Source: an uncultured Lachnospiraceae bacterium
Lineage (GTDB): Bacteria; Bacillota; Clostridia; Lachnospirales; Lachnospiraceae
Assembly: GCA_900549995.1 (NCBI GenBank)
Contig: URQQ01000073.1
Location: forward strand, 1-20,775
Direction of reading: 5' to 3'
DNA: 20,775 bases
Shown here: positions 14,552-20,775 of the stretch, in pieces
How the letters are laid out: every line of letters begins with the position of its first letter
Position numbering within the stretch: the stretch's first letter is position 1
Made by a program: the position numbers and the translations under genes
The notes under the pieces: model-generated
Seen by the model: the letters and a program-made list of their open reading frames with translations, nothing else
Databases searched by the model: none
What the model was told of the DNA's origin: nothing

Positions 14552-15451
14552 ATGAAAGCAGTGTCTGTCAGGGAGCGGCTGGATGAGGTATATCGTAACT
14601 CCAGGGTACTTCCATTAAATTTGGACTCGAAACTGATTCTTATGAGTGACTGCCACCGCGGTCAGGGAAATGCAGGAGATAATTTTATGGCGAACCAGAC
14701 GGTCTGCTTTGGGGCTCTTGAGTATTACTATCAGAATGGGTTTACCTATATTGAACTGGGTGATGGCGATGAGCTTTGGGAAAACAGACAGTTAAAGACG
14801 ATTGCAGAAGTACACAGTGATATTTTCTGGATGCTGTCAAGATTCTATCAGGAGGGGCGGCTTCACCTGTTGTATGGCAACCACGACATTGTAAAGCGGA
14901 GAAAAGGTTACATGGAGCGGCACTGCAGTCATTATTACTGTAATGCTTCGCACTGTGAGAAGACGCTTCTTAAGGGGATTTCTGTTGTGGAGGGGCTGAT
15001 CCTTAAGAGCAGCGAACCTGAAACTGAGGTCTTTCTCGTGCACGGGCATCAGGGAGATTTTCTAAACGATACACTTTGGCCGCTGGCCAGATTTTTAGTG
15101 CGGTATGTGTGGCGGCGCCTGGAACTTGCCGGGTTTTTAGACCCTACCGGAGCCGGAAGGCCGAGAAAAGCAAAAGAGCGTATAGAGAAGAAAATGGCAT
15201 CCTATGCGAAAGAAAGAGGAAAGATTTTAATCGCAGGGCATACACACAGGCCGGTATTTTCCGCACCTTCACAAGGATCCTATTTTAACACCGGGAGCTG
15301 TGTGCATCCACGGTGTATCACAGGGATTGAGATAGAAAATAATGAGATTACTCTGATTAAATGGTCTGTAAGGTCGAGAGAAGACAGAGTACTGTCTGTA
15401 GAAAGAGAAGTACTGGAAGGCCCTGTCTGTATCTCAGATTATCATAGATAA
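14552..15451 (+). CDS. Calcineurin-like metallophosphoesterase
   Basis: A 299-residue hydrolase with the complete dinuclear metal set: D33 and H35 (MSDCHRG), D71 (ELGDGDELWE), N110/H111 (YGNHD), HGHQGD, and AGHTHRP. It resembles the LpxH/UDP-diacylglucosamine pyrophosphatase-like subgroup, but its substrate in a Gram-positive is unknown. ATG 14552 is preferred over ATG 14546, as GGAGG (14539-14543) is eight bases away rather than two. It is coupled to the DUF4474 gene and ends at a terminator. No signal peptide is seen, so action in the cytosol is expected. Confidence 0.87.
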   Translation: MKAVSVRERLDEVYRNSRVLPLNLDSKLILMSDCHRGQGNAGDNFMANQTVCFGALEYYYQNGFTYIELGDGDELWENRQLKTIAEVHSDIFWMLSRFYQEGRLHLLYGNHDIVKRRKGYMERHCSHYYCNASHCEKTLLKGISVVEGLILKSSEPETEVFLVHGHQGDFLNDTLWPLARFLVRYVWRRLELAGFLDPTGAGRPRKAKERIEKKMASYAKERGKILIAGHTHRPVFSAPSQGSYFNTGSCVHPRCITGIEIENNEITLIKWSVRSREDRVLSVEREVLEGPVCISDYHR

Positions 15452-15456
15452 GGGAG

Positions 15457-15493
15457 AGTCCCGGAAATGATGGAATCATTCATTTCCGGGACT
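15457..15493. terminator. Intrinsic terminator between convergent genes
   Basis: AGTCCCGGAAATGA (15457-15470) pairs perfectly with TCATTTCCGGGACT (15480-15493) around a nine-base loop, followed by TTTT. It sits between the metallophosphoesterase (+) and the first GntR gene (-) and probably serves the plus strand best. Confidence 0.88.
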
Positions 15494-15521
15494 TTTATGA
15501 TTAGAAAAGCATGTTTTACTG

Positions 15522-16280
15522 TTATGAAGGGTTATCGGGAAAGACTGTGATCTCAAAACTGTTGCGGTCTCCGCGGTATCGTGCGAGGGAAAACTCAATT
15601 GGTTTGCCGGAGGCATTATAGCCGGTAGACGTAAAATGCTGGATCGGTTTTCCGATGTCGATGTTCAGATATTTTTTGTCGCTTTCGTTAGCTTCCAAGG
15701 CTTCTACAATCCGCTTTACCTGGAAGATTACAGTATCTTTATGTTCATTCAGAATACTGTAAAGCCGTTCCTGCTCCAGATCATGGGTGAGAAGAAATGC
15801 ACAGTCCTCATAAGGGAGGAAAGTTTCAATTGTTACAATCGGTTCATTATCCGCAAGTCTCTTGCGGTGAAGATATATCACTGCATCATTTTTCTTTAAT
15901 TCGAGACGGGAGGCGATTGTTTCGGAAGCCTTTACAACTTTGAGAGATAATACCTCAGTACTTGGGACCATGCCGGCTCTTTGAATCTGATCGTTAAAAC
16001 TCTCAACTTTTTTGATAAAGTCCTGTGAGATTTTTGGCTGTGAAACAAAAGTTCCTTTGCTTTTTACACGATACAGCCATCCCTCTGAAACAAGTTCCGT
16101 GATAGCCTGCCTTACGGTCGTTCTGCTGATCTTAAACATATCGCTTAAGTCCTTTTCGGTAGGGATCAAATCGTTCGTTTTATAACATCCATTTTTTATT
16201 TCATTTAAAATCAGTGTTTTTAACTGGAAGTATAAAGGAACAGGTACTGATTTATCAATTTGAGAAGAATCTGTCAACAT
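15522..16280 (-). CDS. GntR/HutC-family transcriptional regulator (UTRA domain), copy 1
   Basis: A 252-residue regulator. Residues ~12-78 form the GntR winged helix (VPLYFQLKTLILNEIKNG, LIPTEKDLSDMFKISRTTVRQAITELVSEGWLYRVKSKGTFV). Residues ~90-245 form the UTRA ligand domain, closing with the familiar GKPIEFSLARYRGDRNSFEI. The partner facing away at 16573 is a clear paralogue across the whole length. ACGGAGG precedes ATG 16280. Ligands of this group are often phosphorylated sugars or amino sugars. It probably controls itself and/or the dehydrogenase-kinase-permease operon (inference). Confidence 0.92.
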   Translation of the reverse strand: MLTDSSQIDKSVPVPLYFQLKTLILNEIKNGCYKTNDLIPTEKDLSDMFKISRTTVRQAITELVSEGWLYRVKSKGTFVSQPKISQDFIKKVESFNDQIQRAGMVPSTEVLSLKVVKASETIASRLELKKNDAVIYLHRKRLADNEPIVTIETFLPYEDCAFLLTHDLEQERLYSILNEHKDTVIFQVKRIVEALEANESDKKYLNIDIGKPIQHFTSTGYNASGKPIEFSLARYRGDRNSFEITVFPDNPS

Positions 16281-16346
16281 CGCAGCGGCCTCCGTCTGGT
16301 AGAGATATAAAAAGTATTTACTAATATGTTATTATGTAGTATCATA

Positions 16347-16375
16347 ATAATAGCATAGCACGAAAAATATGTCAA
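16347..16375 (-). promoter_or_regulatory. Promoter of GntR copy 1
   Basis: On the minus strand, TTGACA (16375-16370), 17 bases, TATTAT (16352-16347): a near-consensus promoter. Predicted start is near 16340. The following AT-rich stretch (about 16317-16339) has short TACTA/TAGTA arms that might be an operator, but the symmetry is weak. Confidence 0.65.
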
Positions 16376-16507
16376 GAAAGGATAAAAGACGCAGACAGTT
16401 AAAACCATAGGAAGCAGAGAGGGGAAAGAAGCAAAAACATGCCGTTGGCTGACTGAAAATCCGCATGGAAAAATATGGTAAAATTTGTCTGGATAGCCAA
16501 ATATCCG

Positions 16508-16536
16508 TTGCAAAGTGTGAAAAAATAGACTAAGAT
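16508..16536 (+). promoter_or_regulatory. Predicted promoter of GntR copy 2
   Basis: TTGCAA (16508-16513), 17 bases, TAAGAT (16531-16536), both moderate. A short palindrome GGATA-GCCAAA-TATCC (16491-16506) ends directly at the -35 box and could be a control site. Confidence 0.4.
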
Positions 16537-16572
16537 AGTAACAGAACGTGTCTGGAGAAAGGGTAACAAAAT

Positions 16573-17319
16573 ATGAAGCAGTTTTCAAAAGAAACAATTG
16601 ATAAAAACACACCGATTCCTATGTATTACCAGTTGAAAAAGATTATTCTTGATATGATAAAAGATGGGAGATTAAAGCCTGGTGATATGATACCGACGGA
16701 GATGGAATTAAGTGAAATCTATGGGATCAGCAGGACCACAACGAGACAGGCGATTATGGAGCTGGTGACAGAGGGACAGCTTTACAGAGTAAAAAGCAAG
16801 GGAACTTTTGTTGCAGAAAAGAGGGTAGTACAGGATTTTACCAATGTGATCAGAGCGTCACATAATCTTCTGCAGGCTCAGAATGTTAAGACAACTACAA
16901 AAGTTTTGGAACTCTCAGTGGTCAAAGCGGATGACTGGATCAGCAAGATGCTTCAGATTATGGAGGGGGAAGAGATCATCCATCTTCGCAGACTCCGTTT
17001 TATTGATGATCAGCCGAATGTATTGGCAGATGCGTATATGCCGATGATCTGTAAAGAGATTCTGGATACGGATATGAATAAGACAGGTCTCTATGAATTC
17101 CTTGACAGAAATGAGGAGACAACCGCTGTGAGGGCAGTCCGGGAACTGGAAGCGATTTCAGCAGATGAAGAAGAGGCGGAATTGCTTGGAATACAGCAGG
17201 GGGATCCAATTCAGCTTACGACCTCTGTAAGCTATACAAAGGATGGAAAACCGATCGAATATTCGATTGCGAAGTTCCGGGGCGATCGTAATGTATTTCA
17301 CTGTGAGGTGACAATTTAG
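16573..17319 (+). CDS. GntR/HutC-family transcriptional regulator (UTRA domain), copy 2
   Basis: A 248-residue paralogue of the divergent GntR protein, with the same domain order: winged helix at ~12-78 (IPMYYQLKKIILDMIKDG, MIPTEMELSEIYGISRTTTRQAIMELVTEG) and UTRA at ~90-245 (GKPIEYSIAKFRGDRNVFHCEV). GAGAAAGGG lies just before ATG 16573. Differences concentrate in the ligand domain, so the two probably sense different molecules or have split roles. It points at the sugar operon and is the likelier regulator of the palindrome at 17344-17377, which begins 25 bases after its stop. Confidence 0.92.
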   Translation: MKQFSKETIDKNTPIPMYYQLKKIILDMIKDGRLKPGDMIPTEMELSEIYGISRTTTRQAIMELVTEGQLYRVKSKGTFVAEKRVVQDFTNVIRASHNLLQAQNVKTTTKVLELSVVKADDWISKMLQIMEGEEIIHLRRLRFIDDQPNVLADAYMPMICKEILDTDMNKTGLYEFLDRNEETTAVRAVRELEAISADEEEAELLGIQQGDPIQLTTSVSYTKDGKPIEYSIAKFRGDRNVFHCEVTI

Positions 17320-17343
17320 ATAAAAAAATATAGAATTCATAAA

Positions 17344-17377
17344 AATAATCATACATAATTGACAGTGTATGATTATT
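17344..17377. promoter_or_regulatory. Perfect 12-bp inverted repeat overlapping the -35 box of the sugar operon (predicted GntR operator)
   Basis: AATAATCATACA (17344-17355), ten-base spacer, TGTATGATTATT (17366-17377). The arms are exact complements with centres 22 bp apart, i.e. about two helical turns. The spacer contains most of the TTGACA box, so a bound repressor would exclude RNA polymerase. The adjacent HutC-type proteins are the natural candidates (inference). Confidence 0.75.
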
Positions 17378-17387
17378 GTGATATTAT
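17359..17387 (+). promoter_or_regulatory. Promoter of the dehydrogenase-kinase-permease operon
   Basis: TTGACA (17359-17364, consensus), 17 bases, TATTAT (17382-17387). Predicted start is about 17394, giving a leader of about 44 bases before ATG 17438. Confidence 0.75.
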
Positions 17388-17437
17388 ATGTTATAACAAT
17401 ACAACGTAGTGATGTTACGAAGAAAAAGAGGAAGCAG

Positions 17438-18565
17438 ATGGAAAAGAAAAAGATTGCCTATACCGGACCCGGAAAATATGTCCAGGCGTGCGGAATCATC
17501 AGTCAGCTGCCACAGTATACAATGCTGTATGGAAGACGGGCATTTCTATTGTCTGACCGTTATTTTGAAAAGGATTACGGTGCCTGGTTTCTTAAATTAT
17601 ATCAGGAAAATGGTCTGGACTGTGTGGTGGAGATTTTTGGAGGCGAAAACAGCCGTAAAGAGGCTGACCGATGCTGTAAGGAAGCAGAGAGGAGGAAGGC
17701 AGACTGTGTCGTGGGTTTTGGCGGCGGAAAAACTCTGGACTGTGGCAAATATATTGCAGATGCGTTAAAGCTTCCGTTTATCTGTGTGCCGACGACGGCA
17801 TCGACGGATGCACCATGCAGCTCCCTGTCGATTATATATGACGGAGAGGCCGATAAAAGAGAGGTCTTAAGATGCCACAGCAACCCGGATCTTGTACTTG
17901 TTGACAGTGAGATCATCGCAGACGCCCCGGTCCGCTTTCTGAAAGCAGGTATCGGAGATGCGCTGGCGACATATTTTGAAGCATTGGCGAATGAAAGAAG
18001 CGGAGGAGGCAATTTTGCAGGATCAGACTGTGTGAGAACACGGCTGTCACTTGCCGCAGCTGAATGTTGTTATGGAATTTTGAAACAATATTCCAGACAG
18101 GCGGTGGCAGATGCAAGACGTCACAAAGTGACGCAGCCTTTGGAATATGTAATTGAAGCCAATATTCTGCTCAGTGGAATTGGATTTGAAAATGCAGGCT
18201 GCGCAGGAGCACATTCGATCAGCGGTGGAATCGGAGCGCTGGAAGAATGTAAAAACATGATGCATGGAGAAAAAGTCGCTTTTGGGACATTATGCCAGGT
18301 ATATCTGGAGAGACATGGGGATGCGGTACTCTATGATCTGATGGAGTTATGTGTGGAACTTGGCCTTCCTGTCACTCTTGACGAACTTGGAATCAAGACA
18401 GAGCGGGAAAAGAAGGCAGAATTGATTGCGAAAGGATCTCTTGATAAGTTCTGGGATGCGGAACCCATGAAAATAACAACGGAGGACATTACAGATGCAA
18501 TATTAACTGTGGACAGTTTAGGTGCCAGGTGGAAGGAAACATGGAAGAAAGGGGATGCAGAATGA
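17438..18565 (+). CDS. Glycerol-dehydrogenase-like iron/zinc alcohol dehydrogenase
   Basis: A 375-residue NAD-dependent polyol dehydrogenase of the GldA branch of the Fe-ADH family, oxidising a secondary hydroxyl to a ketone. Seen: YTGPGKYVQACG at the N-terminus, nucleotide-binding VVGFGGGKTLDCGKY, PTTASTDAPCSSLS, and the metal ligands D174 (GIGDALATYFEA), H259 (GAHSISGG) and H276 (MHGEKVAFGT). The start is ATG 17438, with AAGAGGAAG upstream; the frame is open further upstream, into the promoter. Its stop overlaps the kinase start (ATGA), implying coupled synthesis. With a sugar kinase and an ABC permease downstream, the substrate may be a polyol other than glycerol. Confidence 0.88.
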   Translation: MEKKKIAYTGPGKYVQACGIISQLPQYTMLYGRRAFLLSDRYFEKDYGAWFLKLYQENGLDCVVEIFGGENSRKEADRCCKEAERRKADCVVGFGGGKTLDCGKYIADALKLPFICVPTTASTDAPCSSLSIIYDGEADKREVLRCHSNPDLVLVDSEIIADAPVRFLKAGIGDALATYFEALANERSGGGNFAGSDCVRTRLSLAAAECCYGILKQYSRQAVADARRHKVTQPLEYVIEANILLSGIGFENAGCAGAHSISGGIGALEECKNMMHGEKVAFGTLCQVYLERHGDAVLYDLMELCVELGLPVTLDELGIKTEREKKAELIAKGSLDKFWDAEPMKITTEDITDAILTVDSLGARWKETWKKGDAE

Positions 18566-20094
18566 AAAATGTCAGGGGACCGTTATATCTGGGGGTGGAT
18601 ATCGGAACACAAAGTGTGAAAGTGTGTGTATTTGATTCTGACGGGAGGATGAAAGCGAAACACACGGAGACTCAGTATTTAAAAACACCATCTGCAGGAT
18701 GGGCCGAAGAAAGCCCGAGACAGTGGTGGGAGCTGATTGTGAAGGGGATCAAAGCAGTCTTAAGAACATCGGAAGTAAGAAGCGATCAGATCCGGGCAAT
18801 GGGAGTGGATGCTGTGATGCATTCTCCTGTGGCAATCGGAAAGAATGGAGAAATGATTGAGGAGGACGTGCAGCTGTATTGTGATAAGCGGACGGTGGAG
18901 ACCGTTGAAGAACTTGGAAAAAGCTGTGAAACGTTAAAATATCAGCAGTTGACAGGGAATCCGTTCTCTCCCCATCTGATGGGAATTAAAATACGCTGGA
19001 TAAAACAGCATAAACCACAGGTCTATGAAAATACCTGTAAATTTATAAGCGGCAAAGATTATATCAATTATATTCTGACGGGACAGATTGCTACGGATGC
19101 TTCTGAAGCATCGGGGACAGGTGTATTTGACCAGAGGAATGATACATGGTCAGAAACGGCGGCAGAAATTCTTGGGATTGAGACAGAAAAATTCCCTGTG
19201 ATCCGTAAAGCTTCTGAGGTGATCGGGTATGTGCGGCCTGAAATTGCCAGGCTCACAGGTCTTTCGAAAAAAACGCAGGTGGTCTGCGGCGGTGGAGACA
19301 TGCTGTGCGCTTTATATGGAGCAGGGATGGTGAGAAAAGGATTTGGTTTTGATGTGACGGGGACAGGTTCGATTGTCGGAATCTATAATGAACAGCCTGT
19401 CTGCAATCCGGATGTCACGAATGTACGCCATGTCATTGCAGGCTGGACACCATACTGCTGTATAGATTCTTCCGGCGGCGCGCTTCGATGGGCCAGAGAT
19501 GTCCTTTGTAAAAAGGAGGTGGAGCTTTCAAAAGGCGATCCATATGATTCTCTGACAATGCTGGCACAGAAAGTTCCAAACGGTGCGGAAGGGGTACTGT
19601 TTTTCCCATATCTGCAGGGCTTACGGCAGATGGACATGAATCATGCAAGGGGAGTTTTTATGGGGATGACACCTGCCACAACAACCGGGCATCTGATCCG
19701 GGCGGTCATGGAAGGAGTTGCTTACGAACATAAACGGTATTACGAAGAGTTTGACAAGTATGAAAATGTGAAAACAATTATTCATACCGGAGGCGCTTCT
19801 AACAGTCCGTTCTGGTCTCAGCTGAAAGCCGATATCTATGATAAGGAAATTGTAATTCCGGTTCATGACGAATGTACGGCGCTTGGTTCGGCAATGCTTG
19901 CGATGGTCGGAACGGGAGCGTATAGAGATGAACTGGAGGCGGCGGTAATAACAGCTGGCCAATATAAAGAGAAGTATGAGCCGGATCCTGATGCACGTGA
20001 CAGGTATTCACAGTATTTTGAAGTGTTTCGGGAGGTCAGCCAGATATTAAAGCAGCCGTTTGACAGATTGGCGGATATACAGAAAGGGAAGTGA
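18562..20094 (+). CDS. FGGY-family carbohydrate kinase (xylulokinase-like)
   Basis: A 510-residue two-lobed sugar kinase, normal length for the family, transferring phosphate from ATP to a ketose or polyol. Seen: phosphate-1 loop YLGVDIGTQSVKV (9-21), TQYLKTPSAGWAEESPRQWW, catalytic Asp246 in CGGGDMLCALYGAG, phosphate-2 region VTGTGSIV and adenosine-binding HTGGASNSPFWSQLKADIY. The xylulokinase substrate motif 'GQMHG' reads AVMHS here, and 'WNDQR' reads YCDKR, so the sugar may differ from xylulose. The start is ATG 18562, with AAAGGGG (18546-18552) in front, overlapping the dehydrogenase stop. Confidence 0.88.
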   Translation: MKNVRGPLYLGVDIGTQSVKVCVFDSDGRMKAKHTETQYLKTPSAGWAEESPRQWWELIVKGIKAVLRTSEVRSDQIRAMGVDAVMHSPVAIGKNGEMIEEDVQLYCDKRTVETVEELGKSCETLKYQQLTGNPFSPHLMGIKIRWIKQHKPQVYENTCKFISGKDYINYILTGQIATDASEASGTGVFDQRNDTWSETAAEILGIETEKFPVIRKASEVIGYVRPEIARLTGLSKKTQVVCGGGDMLCALYGAGMVRKGFGFDVTGTGSIVGIYNEQPVCNPDVTNVRHVIAGWTPYCCIDSSGGALRWARDVLCKKEVELSKGDPYDSLTMLAQKVPNGAEGVLFFPYLQGLRQMDMNHARGVFMGMTPATTTGHLIRAVMEGVAYEHKRYYEEFDKYENVKTIIHTGGASNSPFWSQLKADIYDKEIVIPVHDECTALGSAMLAMVGTGAYRDELEAAVITAGQYKEKYEPDPDARDRYSQYFEVFREVSQILKQPFDRLADIQKGK

Positions 20095-20101
20095 TTAACC
20101 A

Positions 20102-20775
20102 GTGGAGAATCTGAAAAAGACAGGGATGAAAAGAGCAGTCAGCAGTACCGATATGAAGATCATTATGCTTATCATCATTATGATAATGTTCGCTGTTGTG
20201 GCAAACATTATGAATCCTAAGTTTTTAAGTTCCGGCAATATCATCAATATTCTATACCAGTATTCCGTTGTGGGAGTGATGTCTGTCGGTATGATGATGA
20301 TTATCATCATCGGAGGAATTGATTTATCAATGGGATATTCAGTGGCATTTGGGGCGATTGTATGCGGAACAGTCTTCACAAATACCGGAAATGTGTGGTT
20401 TTCAATTATTGCAGCAATTCTTTCGTGTACGCTGATCGGGTTTATCAATGGAGTGATTATTACGCAGATGCGCATAGCGCCGTTTATCGCTACACTGGCA
20501 ACAATGTCACTGACACAGGGAGCGCTCAATATGATTGGTTCGGGGCTTCGGCTGATGCTGAACCATGAAGTATTCCGTGTGATCGGAAAGAGTAAAATCT
20601 TTGGAATATCCACGGAAACCGTGATCATGGTGATCATTATGCTTATAGGAGCAGTGGTGCTGAATAAGACGAGATTTGGGGCATATATCTATGCCATTGG
20701 TTCAGATGAGGATAATGCAAGACTTGCAGGAATCCATGTGAGTAAATATAAAATCATTACATATACAGCGGGAGG
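20102..20775 (+). CDS. RbsC-type ABC sugar transporter permease, 3' end cut by the window
   Basis: The first ~224 residues of a BPD_transp_2 (ribose/xylose type) permease. The proposed start is GTG 20102, seven bases after the kinase stop, with AAAGGGA at 20083-20089; ATG 20128 is an alternative. It has several membrane segments (about 18-38 first) and the family stretches ILYQYSVVGVMSVGMM, IIGGIDLSMGYSVAFGA (the classic 'GGIDLSVG' motif), IAPFIATLATMS and GAYIYAIGSDEDNARLAGI. The matching ATP-binding and sugar-binding subunits would be expected outside the window. The large minus-strand reading frame here is a shadow. Confidence 0.88.
   Translation, partial: MENLKKTGMKRAVSSTDMKIIMLIIIMIMFAVVANIMNPKFLSSGNIINILYQYSVVGVMSVGMMMIIIIGGIDLSMGYSVAFGAIVCGTVFTNTGNVWFSIIAAILSCTLIGFINGVIITQMRIAPFIATLATMSLTQGALNMIGSGLRLMLNHEVFRVIGKSKIFGISTETVIMVIIMLIGAVVLNKTRFGAYIYAIGSDEDNARLAGIHVSKYKIITYTAG

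Noticed and set aside
17369..17437. Upstream start for the GldA-like dehydrogenase
   Set aside because: It would lie inside the promoter and operator; the family N-terminus (YTGPGKY) fits ATG 17438.
20095..20637. 180-codon open frame on the minus strand at the window end
   Set aside because: It is the antisense shadow of the RbsC-type permease. The plus-strand frame carries GGIDLSMG and other family motifs, while the minus frame is a low-complexity Ile/Thr/Pro sequence.
1..20775. tRNA, rRNA, complete insertion sequence or integrase
   Set aside because: No such features were recognised on either strand; apart from the fragment at the left edge, the window looks like ordinary chromosome with accessory metabolism.

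Overview
The window reads as chromosomal DNA of an anaerobic Clostridia member (Bacillota), most likely Lachnospiraceae. The basis is strong AGGAGG-type ribosome binding sites, short intergenic gaps, TTGACA-N17-TATAAT-like promoters, a DUF4474 protein and a fermentative gene set. The species cannot be named from this alone. The first ~315 bases look different: they hold the minus-strand interior of an AlbA_2/HATPase-type gene, cut off at a perfect 15-bp inverted repeat just before the first Clostridia-like gene. This may be a transferred remnant or an assembly or amplification chimera.

Layout. (1) 356-2552, plus strand: a single-pass membrane protein, a small orphan protein, and a zinc-ribbon/AP2-like DNA-binding protein, closed by a long bidirectional terminator. 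(2) 2644-11327: a metabolic island. On the minus strand are an IclR regulator with its own terminator, then butyrate kinase and phosphate butyryltransferase (buk-ptb). Divergently, on the plus strand, are the four subunits of a 2-oxoacid:ferredoxin oxidoreductase (gamma, delta, alpha, beta), an LDH/MDH-superfamily dehydrogenase and an LctP-family lactate permease. (3) 11492-15451, plus strand: a sugar/maltose-type O-acetyltransferase, an APH-family small-molecule kinase, a DUF4474 membrane protein with a Pro/Cys repeat, and a metallophosphoesterase. (4) 15522-20775: two paralogous GntR/HutC regulators facing away from each other, then a glycerol-dehydrogenase-like Fe-ADH, an FGGY sugar kinase and the start of an RbsC-type ABC permease (cut by the window end).

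Region 2 reads as one pathway. A 2-hydroxyacid is imported (LctP) and oxidised to a 2-oxoacid (dehydrogenase, NADH). The 2-oxoacid is decarboxylated to acyl-CoA (oxidoreductase, reduced ferredoxin) and converted to acyl-phosphate (Ptb) and then to the free acid plus ATP (Buk). The best evidence that the two divergent arms belong together is regulatory. Both the por and the buk promoters carry, just downstream of the predicted transcription start, two 16-17 bp palindromes of the type GTTT-N8/9-AAAC in the same 19-bp register. A third, better palindrome sits upstream of the iclR promoter. The dehydrogenase keeps its catalytic residues but has an atypical substrate loop, so the real substrate may be a 2-hydroxyacid other than lactate or malate.

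Region 4 reads as a sugar/polyol uptake and catabolism operon under GntR control. A perfect 12-bp inverted repeat overlaps its -35 box.
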